Source: Cliona cf. orientalis
Lineage: Eukaryota > Porifera > Demospongiae > Clionaida > Clionaidae
Reading direction: 5' to 3'
Assembly (NCBI GenBank): GCA_963930775.1
Contig: OZ005690.1
Coordinates: 8,664,225 to 8,728,224 of the forward strand
Length of the DNA stretch: 64,000 bases
Shown here: positions 48,302 to 58,300 of the stretch, piece by piece
Position numbering within the stretch: position 1 is the stretch's first letter
Layout: each line of letters opens with the position of its first letter
Made by a program: the position numbers and the translations under genes
The notes under the pieces: generated by a model
What the model saw: only the letters and a program-made list of their open reading frames with translations
Database searches by the model: none
What the model was told of the DNA's origin: nothing

Positions 48302-48335
<34 letters not shown>

Positions 48336-49264
48336 TGGCCGCCCAATAATCAGGCTTGATACATAACCCTTGCTTATGTATTTCTTCCAATTTTGTATCA
48401 TAATATTATATCAGACTTTCTTCGTAAAAGTCTGGTTTGAAATACGACCTCTACAAAAGAATAGTAATGGTCATAAAATTCAGTAATCAAAGCCACACCC
48501 ACAACTTGTATCGGTGGCCCCCGCAATATGCGATTGCTTCCTACTCTACTGTCTATTATTATCCGAACCCTCGATCTCTCCATGTGGCCAAGGGTTAGGA
48601 TAATTGAAGGGCCGAGAACCATAGTGGGCTAACCCCAAATTAAATATGGGGAATTGTCTAAAAAGCCCAAAAATGGACTAAAAATCATACATTGTACTCT
48701 ACCAAGTTCCTGAAATTTTCAGAAATGTGAATTTTCTGCAGCTCATGAAACACATTTAAAACATATTTACAAGATTCGGGGGGCTAATTCAACATTTGTG
48801 GGTTAGCCCACTATGGCTCTCAGCCCTTCAATTGAGACTGCATGGACCGTACTAATATTATAGCTCAAAAAGCACTGACTTTAACAGGTAGTCTTCTAGG
48901 CATGCAAAGGGTCAAAATAAAGATAATCATTATTATGGTGATTACAGCGCCACCTGTGAACCATGTGGGGAGAGACTATAATAATATTATTATAATATTA
49001 GCTGCCCATCAAATTGTGCATGTGCTACACATGATCCAGTATATACATAATAATATCATTAGTCTTGTGATACTCATGAAGTATAACGTGCCCATACTTG
49101 AGTACATTATATAAGAATATCAAACACCATAATTAGTATGGTTACAACTGTGTCCATGCACATGCATGAGTAGTACATACAGCTGCATAAGTGCATGAGG
49201 TACGTAGCTAGCTGTACAATGTCATAGATATTGTGATTGAGCCACATGACAAGTATGTAGCTAC
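47818..49264. other. Intergenic region between the two glycosidase-like genes
   Basis: No gene. A MITE-like fragment (about 47938-48090, CCCGGGTAAGCACCCATG and partial inverted matches) is related to the TAGTGTCCC family. A G run of about 33 bases starts near 48302. The stretch 48590-48830 has inverted text (GGGCTAACCC..GGGTTAGCCCACTATGG), probably another small element. Confidence 0.45.
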
Positions 49265-49272
49265 TATAAAAA
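49265..49272 (+). promoter_or_regulatory. TATA box of the GH3 gene
   Basis: TATAAAAA lies 83 bp before the ATG at 49348, in a suitable position for a short 5' UTR of about 50 bp. Confidence 0.55.
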
Positions 49273-49347
49273 GACACGAGCTCTGCAGCAGAGCTAATCT
49301 AAAGCCTACACTTGCTGGCTATTAGTGGAAGCTTAAAGAAAGCCAAG

Positions 49348-52300
49348 ATGGTGTCACTAGCATTGAAATTAGCATTGCTAGTTGTGTTAGTGGTGGCAGC
49401 TTCAGCCAGCCATGGAGTCAGTGACCTATTTAAGAACACTTCTCTCTCTTTTGAGGATCGAGTCAAGGTACGTAGCTGTTGAACTGAATAATTAAAATTA
49501 TTGTATCATGGCAACAATAACTGTTATCTATGGTGATGTCTATAGGATTTAGTTGGTCAACTAACATTGGAGGAAATTGTTGCACAAATGTCACATGGAG
49601 GAGCTGAACTAAATGGTAGCTATATCACTATTAACTTTCCATAGTGGCTTCATGCCTATACTCATTATAATAAACTAAGGTCCTGCTCCTGCTATACCCC
49701 GGCTTGGTATTAAGCCGTACCAGTGGGGGACTGAGTGTCTCAGCGGTGACGTTACTGCTGGACCAGCCACCTCCTTCCCACAGGCCATTGGAATGGTAAA
49801 TACCAATTATCATAATAATTATTTAGTGGTACATAACACCTACAGTTTGATTGTATTTGTCATTGATTTTAGGCTGCAACTTTCAGTAACTTCATGGTAT
49901 ACAAGGTTGCTCGAGCAGTCAGTAATGAAGTAAGATCAAAAGTAAGAGTCATTTGTACCAGAAGAGTAGTGCGATTTGCAATGACAAAAATTAATAATGC
50001 TGATTGCAGAACAACTACTACACTTCAAAGGGAGACTACAGCTTTCACACCGGACTCAGCTGCTGGAGCCCAGTGATAAATATCATGAGGGATCCAAGAT
50101 GGGGAAGAAACCAGGTGAAATAATAAACGTAATAAGCCCCTTCTCAGCATGAGTGTGTAGCTACGCACAAAAGGGCAATTGCATGAAAAGGTTTCTAATT
50201 CATCAGATAAAATTAAATACATGAGCACGATTAATAGTCCATGCAATTGATATAATAATGCAGGAAACATACGGAGAAGACCCGTGGCTCTCGGGTTACC
50301 TTGGTAGTGCTTTCGTAAGAGGAATACAAGGACGTACGTTGAGAGGTTTATCGTGATTACAAATTCATAGGTTAAGCTTTAAGTTATTGCATTACATAAT
50401 ATTTCCGATCCTACATAGCTCATGCTCGTTACTTGGAGGCCAATGCTGGGTGTAAGCATTTTGATGTTCATGGTGGACCAGAGAACATCCCCGTCTCAAG
50501 ATTCTCCTTTGATGCTAAGGTATTGCCGGAAATTAAGACTCCATGCATGCAACCAAACTTGAATAGCTACCACTAGCTATATTTTCCTACTATCTAGGTA
50601 TCAGAACGAGATTGGAGGATGACATTCTTACCTCAATTCAAAGCTTGTGTTGAAGCTGGATCATGGAGCCTAATGTGCAGTTACAACAGGTACAAGAATC
50701 AATATATCAATGCATATAGCACCAATCTTTTATTATGAAGTTTGATACAGAATCAATGGCATTCCTGCGTGTGCTAATAAAAAGCTTTTGACAGATATTC
50801 TCAGAAATGAGTGGGGATTCAAAGGTTGGTTTATTTTCAGCTTGAAATTAGCAAACCTTATACTAAATCTTAAACCATTACAGGCTATGTTGTGAGTGAC
50901 CAGGGAGCTATAGGTATCACAGTATACTTATCTTAGGGTGAATGTTTTGCATTGACTGCTATATTTAATAATTCAGAGAATATAAAAGACTTTCATCACT
51001 ACACAAACTCCTCAGTTGAAACAGCCGCAGCAGCTGTGAATGCTGGAGTTAGTCTGGAAGACGCCAATCTGGAAGCTAATGTGTTTACCCACATTGGAGA
51101 AGCTATTCTAAATGTATTATGATCAGTCCGTAGTCGGCTCTGTTCATTATTAAATTTTATTGCTCTATAAATGCAGGGGTATATTGAGGAGAGTACAGTG
51201 AGAGAGGCCGTCAGCCGGTTGTTTTTGGTCAGAATGAAGCTTGGGGAGTTTGATCCACCTGAAATGAACCCTTACAAAAAGTACGTGCTATACCACAGGA
51301 CTGATTGTAATGAGTATCACAAACACAGCTTCATCCCCAGGCTTCTTCAAGTTTCAATCTTGCATTGAAATGAGCCTGGGGACGAGGCTATCACATAAAT
51401 ATGCATGCTATCAGACTTTGCAATGAGATAACTATAAAATCTGCTTGTATTGTGATAATATTGTACTACTAGCTATCATCAGCTATACAACACATTAATG
51501 TGAACACTCAGATTGAAAATGAATGACTTTATTCAAAGTAAGGAACACAGAGAATTAGCTCTTGAGGCAGCTATTCAGTCTATGGTGCTGTTAAAAAATG
51601 ATCCAAGCAATGGTCTACCCATCACATCACCGTACAAGAAAGCATGTGTAAGTCTTGTATTGTCAACAATAACCAATCACTTGATTTGGACAAATTCTAG
51701 GTTGTTGGACCCTTTATTGATTCAAAGCCCCTCCTATTTGGAGACTATGTTCCAGATATAATGGTGAGTTACCCATGCAGTGCTGCCTGAAATAATAAAA
51801 TTATAGCAGTGGTATGATATTATTATGATCATCATAGGAATCGTATGTCGTTACACCACTGCAAGCTATCATTAGTAACGGAACAATTGCGTCATCTATA
51901 ATTGGTGAGATAGGCTGCCTTGATGGACCTTCTTGTCAGTAAGCCAGATTTTCCAATTCATATCACTAAATGCTCAGTCATAACACACTGAATAATGCTG
52001 TTTCAGGATATACGAATACTACAAGATCAGATCAGTTTGTGAGGGAGCTGATGTAGCAATTGTTTGCATTGGAACTGGTTAGCTCAAGTTGAACGCTATG
52101 AGAAATCAAAAATTAATCATTTCATTCAGGCAGTGACTTGGAACGTGAAGCTCATGATCGCTCAGACATAGATCTACCAGGAAATCAACTTAAGCTCTTG
52201 AAGGATGCCACTGAACTCACTAAGAGTAAGTCATCTGGATTATTGTAGCTATAGTGTTCCAGGCGATCGCCCACTCTTGGATAACCACCCATGCCATATT

Positions 52301-55300
52301 TCAAGGGATCAATGTATATAGCAGGCTCTGTACAAAATCGTGTGTATATGTGTTTTTGACGATCTTTACCTAATATTAAAAATTTCATGTACGTATTATT
52401 AGAACAAGTATTGATAAAAAGTTTTAAGATGTCAATTTAACGTGGCGTCTAAATCTATTCGCATCCGAGAGAGAAAGCGCAGAAACATTGGTCCTTCGAG
52501 CCGGATGTATCCTTGAACCCTTTTGCTACATACTTTCTCTACTTGGAACACTTGCTCTCACTCGAATCGATATCTATTTTGAAGCACTATTTCAGTGCGC
52601 TCTATTTGGAACACCTCGTGCTCGGTGGTGTACTCTATTTGGAATTTCGCAACATGACTGAAGACTTGAACTTCCACAAGAAGCGAAGAAAGGTCATAAG
52701 AGCCTCCTTGACAAAACTTGGTACCAAGGTTACAGACCTTGAAGGCACCCGCCCTATCCCTGGACATCTGGAGACTGCACAGAGTTTCTCAGGAAAATTA
52801 AAAACTCTGCAAGATGAATTCAAGGCACACCAGTTGAAGATAATCGACCTCACTGATGAAGAGGAAACCCTTTTGGAGGAGCAACAAGCTCTCGATGACA
52901 ATGATGACATCGTATCTGAACTAAACATACGGATTCAACGACTAATAGCATCAGCCACACCCTCAACAGACGCGGATGTGATGAAAGTCGCTCCCAAGCA
53001 GTTGAAGCTGCTAACAGGCAAGCTGAAGGATATTGAGATATCTGTCGACGCGTTAGAAGACGATGATGATAGTATCTGTGCGTTGGAGGAGTACAGAGAC
53101 CAAGTGGGTGAGATCAAGAAGGAGTTGAACGGGGTCAAAACCTCCCTTTTGAAGTCTGATGTAGCAACAGACGATTCTATCATGCAAGATCAGACCCAAG
53201 CAGACAAGCTGGCTTTCGATTGCCTTGTCTTGATCAAGAAACGCCTCCGTTCGAATACTGCCTCTAAGACTACCTCCAGTGAAGCCACTGCTACCAAACT
53301 CCCCAAGCTTGAGCTTCCGACATTCCATGGGGATATACTACGGTGGAAGAACTTTTGGGAACAATTTTGTGTTTCCGTACATGAGCGGTCAAGTATACCC
53401 AAGGAAGAGAAGTTAATGTATTTACAGAACGCCATCAAGGACAAAACAGCGAAGAATCTGATTGCTGGCCTCACAAAGTCTAGCGAGCACTACGATGAAG
53501 CGATCAAATGTCTTCAAGAGAGGTATGACCGTCCTCGTCAGATTCACCAGACCCACGTACGTCGCATCGTCGAAGCAGCCCCCTTGAAAGATGGTACGGG
53601 CAAGGAAATTCGTGCGCTACATGACGTTGTCGTCCAGCACCTAAGAGCTCTCAAATCGATCGGCCACGAACCATCGGGATCATTCATAACGTCCCTGTTG
53701 GAGATGAAGTTAGACCCAACCACCATGTTCGAATGGCAGCGGCACAGTCAAAAGTACGCAGATGTCCCTGACTGCCAACTTCTTCTCGACTTCCTGAACC
53801 TCCGTGCGCAGGCTGCTGAAGCTGCAACCGAGAAGAAACAACGCACCCCTGCTGGAAGGTCAGTCAATTCATTGCATACCAATACCACTTTGTGTGATAA
53901 CTGTATTGCATGCGGGTGTGAGAAGCATCAGCTCTACACGTGCTCCAAGTTTCGCGCCCTGCCACATTCTGAAAAGCTAGAATTGCTTCGATCCAAGAAT
54001 CATTGTCTCAATTGCTTACGCCCGGGGCATTTTGTAAAGAAGTGCAGATCACTGAATCATTGTAAAATTTGTCAGAAGCCGCACCACACTCTGCTTCACA
54101 CTGATAGTAAAGGCGACACTGTTGGTAAATCTAGCGAGCCTTCCGCATCAGCTTCGGTCGTGACCGTTAACTCAGCCGTGAGTGTCCCAATTACCTCTAA
54201 CGCACTGTTAATGACTTGCCAAGTCATCGTTGAAACGACCCATGGAGAGGCTAAGGCTCGAGCGCTGCTAGACACTGGATCATCAGCGTCATTTGTGTCA
54301 GAGCGTCTTGCTCAAATACTGAAGCTACGCAGATTTACTCAAAACGCAAGAATATGCGGTATAGCTGGTCTATCGCACGGTAGTGGGAAGCAATCCGTAA
54401 CCCACTTTCTCATTTCATCTATACACTCGCCAGTAAGAAAGCTCAACGTTAGTGCATTCATTGTCCCCCAAGTCACGTGCGACCTACCAGCGCATCCAGT
54501 CACTACCAAAAAGAGTTGGAAACACTTGGAGAGCCTGAAACTCGCCGACCCGGAATATAACAAACCTGGAAGGATCGACGTCCTACTCGGAGTCGAGGTA
54601 TTCCTTGAAGTACTGCGCCAGGGCCGGCGGTGTGGTCCTTCCGATTCACCCACAGCAATCAATACTGAGTTTGGGTGGGTACTGGCTGGAAGTGTAGGTG
54701 ACATAACACAGACCTCCACGGTGGCAACTCACGTAGTCTCAATCCTGAGCGGAGATGACCTACTCCGACGTTTTTGGGAGTTGGAAGAGAAGGTGATTGC
54801 AAATAGTACACTTTCCTTGGAAGAACGCGCTGTAGTCACTCACTTTGAAAAGTATCATTCTCGTGACACAAGAGGCCGATTCATTGTGCCATTGCCCAAA
54901 CGTTCTTTGACAACTGGCCTTGGAGAATCTCGATCCCAGGCTGTGCGAAGGTTCCTATCCTTTGAACGATCCCTGCATGCGAAAGGGATATTCTCAGAAG
55001 TACAAGTAGTCATGGACGAGTACTTCACTGACAATCACGCTGAAGAAGTCCCCTCAGCTGATCTGGACAAGCCTATGCAGGAAGTGTTTTATCTCCCTGT
55101 TCATGTGGTTCACAAAGAATCAAGTACTACTACCAAGATACGTGCCGTATTCGACGCTTCTGCAGTCACTTCTACCGGTATTTCACTCAACGATACCTTG
55201 ATGGTTGGTCCAACTGTACATCCTCCCTTGGTCGATGTTTTGTTACGATTCAGAACACACCGAATTGCATTGATCGCTGACGTTAGTCGAATGTATCGAG

Positions 55301-58300
55301 CTATACTCTTGACACCGTACGATAAGGACTTACACCGTTTTGTTTGGCGTGACGATCCTAAATCCAAGCTTAAGGATTATCGTATGACCCGCATCACATT
55401 TGGAGTTTCAGCGTCCTCGTTTATCGCAAACATGTGTGTAAAGCAGAACGCAATCGATTTTGAATCACAATTTCCCAACGCAGCTAAGGAAGTTAAAAAA
55501 TCATTCTATGTGGATGATTATCTGGGAGGAGCTGACTCTACGGAACAAGCAATCCGACTACAAGAAGAGATGTGTTCTTTATTTCAGATGGGTGGTTTTC
55601 TGCTTCGTAAATGGAATTGCAGTGATGCTAAGGTCTTACAAAGCATTTCTCCTGAACTGAGAGATTCTCGGCGAGTCATCACGTTGTCTGACTCTGAGCA
55701 GTACACCAAGACACTCGGAATCGAATGGAACCCCCAGGATGACCACTTCAGAGTATGTATCGTTGATCTCCCACACGTACACCAAGTGACCAAGAGATCC
55801 TTAGTGTCTGATGTTGCAAAAATCTTCGACGCATTGGGCTGGTTTTCTCCTACTATCATTAAGGCGAAAATCCTCCTGCAATCGCTGTGGTCTACAAAGA
55901 TTGGATGGGATGACCTAGTTCCTGACAATATTGTGGAAGAATGGTCCAAGTGGAGGAATCAGCTACCGATGTTATCAAACCACCACGTTCCCCGTTGTTA
56001 CTATCCAAAGGGCGCAAACATCACCTCGACCCAGTTACACGGATTTTCGGATGCCTCAGAGAAAGCGTATTCTGGCGTCGTGTATTTACGGTTGGAAGAT
56101 TCTGATGGTGCTGTCTATACATCTTTGGTCATCTCCAAGACTCGAGTCGCGCCGATTAAGAGGCAGACCATCCCCCGGCTGGAATTATGTGGGGCTCTGA
56201 CACTAGCTCACCTACTTGCTCACAGTAAGAGCGTCCTAGAGATGCCAATGGATTCCATCCATGCATGGACTGACTCTACAATAGTTCTTTCCTGGATCCA
56301 GGGCAATCCACACAGATTCAAGGTATATGTGGGCAATCGTGTCTCCCAAATTTTGGATCTAACTCCAGCAGATCGTTGGAACCACGTAGTCAGTGAAGAC
56401 AACCCAGCAGATTGCGCTTCTCGTGGCATATTTCCTTCAGAACTCCTGAGCCATGAGCAGTGGTGGAATGGGCCGCACTGGCTGAAGCTACCGACACATC
56501 AGTGGCCCAAGGCAAGCAAATCCCAACCCAGTGATGTCATGGAAGAATGTGGCGAATTACGGTCCATCGTTTGCAGTGTCTCAACTATACATGATCCTCT
56601 CATTTCATTTGATCGATTTTCGTCCTTCAATCACTACAAACGAGTTATTGCATGGGTGATCCGGTTTATCGACAATTGTAGAGTCAAGACGAAAGGGCTC
56701 AGACCTGACAATGGCCCCTTGACCATAGAAGAGCTGGAGCAATCGGCCCGGTACTGGTTCTCCACCATTCAAGCATCACACTTCTCAAGAGAGCTAGATT
56801 TGTTGAAAGGATCACCCCATGGCACTGAAGCAATTGATAAGGCCTCGACGGATGCCGATCGAGGAAGCCCAATTCCATCTTCAAGCACTCTCTCTGCCCT
56901 CAAGCCCTTCCTTGATGCTAAGGGCCTGTTACGTGTTGGAGGGCGACAGCAGAATGCAAAGTTTACCTATAGCAGTCGTCACCCCATAATACTTCATTCA
57001 AAACATCCACTCGTTAAGATATTGATCAGATCAGAACATGTGCGTCTTTTTCATGGCGGATCTTTAGCCGTCTCCTCGTCTCTCTTTCGTGATTTTCACA
57101 TTGTTGGTGGACATGGAGCTATTCGTTCTATTGTCAGGAGTTGCATCACTTGTAGGCGCAGAGCACCCAGCCCAAAACCACAAATGATGGGGCAGCTTCC
57201 CCTTGAACGCGTCACACCTGATGCTGTCTTTGATCATGTTGGCCTCGACTACGCTGGTCCGCTGTACCTGAAACTAGGTTCCGTTCGTAAACCCACCATC
57301 ATCAAGTCTTACGTCTGTGTCTTTGTGTCCATGTCTGTTAAGGCGGTACACTTGGAACTTGTCTCTGATTTATCTACCGACTGCTTCCTTGCTTGCTTGA
57401 GAAGATTCACTGCCAGACGAGGAAAGCCTTCCTCCATATGGAGTGACCACGGCACTAATTTCGTGGGAGCCAACCGTGTCCTGAAGGAGCTCTATGCATT
57501 CTTGCTTTCGAAACAGACAGAGGATACTATCTCTACCTTCTGCTCTAGTCAAGGCATCAAGTGGCACTTCATCCCGGAAAGAGCACCTCATTTCGGTGGC
57601 CTCTGGGAGGCAGCAGTAAAGAGCTTCAAACGTCACCTGATTCGAGTCGTTGGGACTACCAAACTCAACTTCGAAGAGATGAGTACTGTTTTGACACAAA
57701 TTGAAGCGTGCCTTAATAGTCGCCCCCTCGGAACCTTACCCCACAACGATGACGGTATCGAGATGTTGACTCCAGGACACTTCCTGATCGGCAGACCACT
57801 ACAAGCGATTCCTGACCACCCCAAGTCCTATAGTCCAATGTCAGTCCTCAAGAGATGGTATTTATGTGAAGCACTCACACGACATTTCTGGGAGCGTTGG
57901 AGTCGCGAATACTTGATCGGTCTCAGACGATATTCGAAATGGAAACGTCCGGAAAGAAACTTTTGCATAGGAGATGTCGTGGTCCTTAAAGAAGACAACT
58001 TAATCCCCAATCAATGGCCTCTTGCCCGAGTCACAAAAATCACCCAGGGAAGTGATGGACTGGTTCGTGTAGTCCAACTTAAGACAAAGGATGGGTCATA
58101 TACCAGACCTGTTGCCAAGGTTGCCCTCCTTCTACCTTGTGAGAACTAACTCTTGCGTTATAACACTAACTCAAATATGACTCTGTAGTTGATTCTTTTT
58201 GTATAGGCTGATTCTATCATTGTTAAGACATTATGTCTTGGCCGGCGGTTATGTATATGTGTTTTTGACGATCTTTACCTAATATTAAAAATTTCATGTA

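Noticed and set aside
52513-52653. N-terminal extension of the BEL polyprotein frame
   Set aside because: The frame is open from 52513 but begins with TTG. The first ATG is at 52654, and the upstream part reads through leader DNA just after the primer site.
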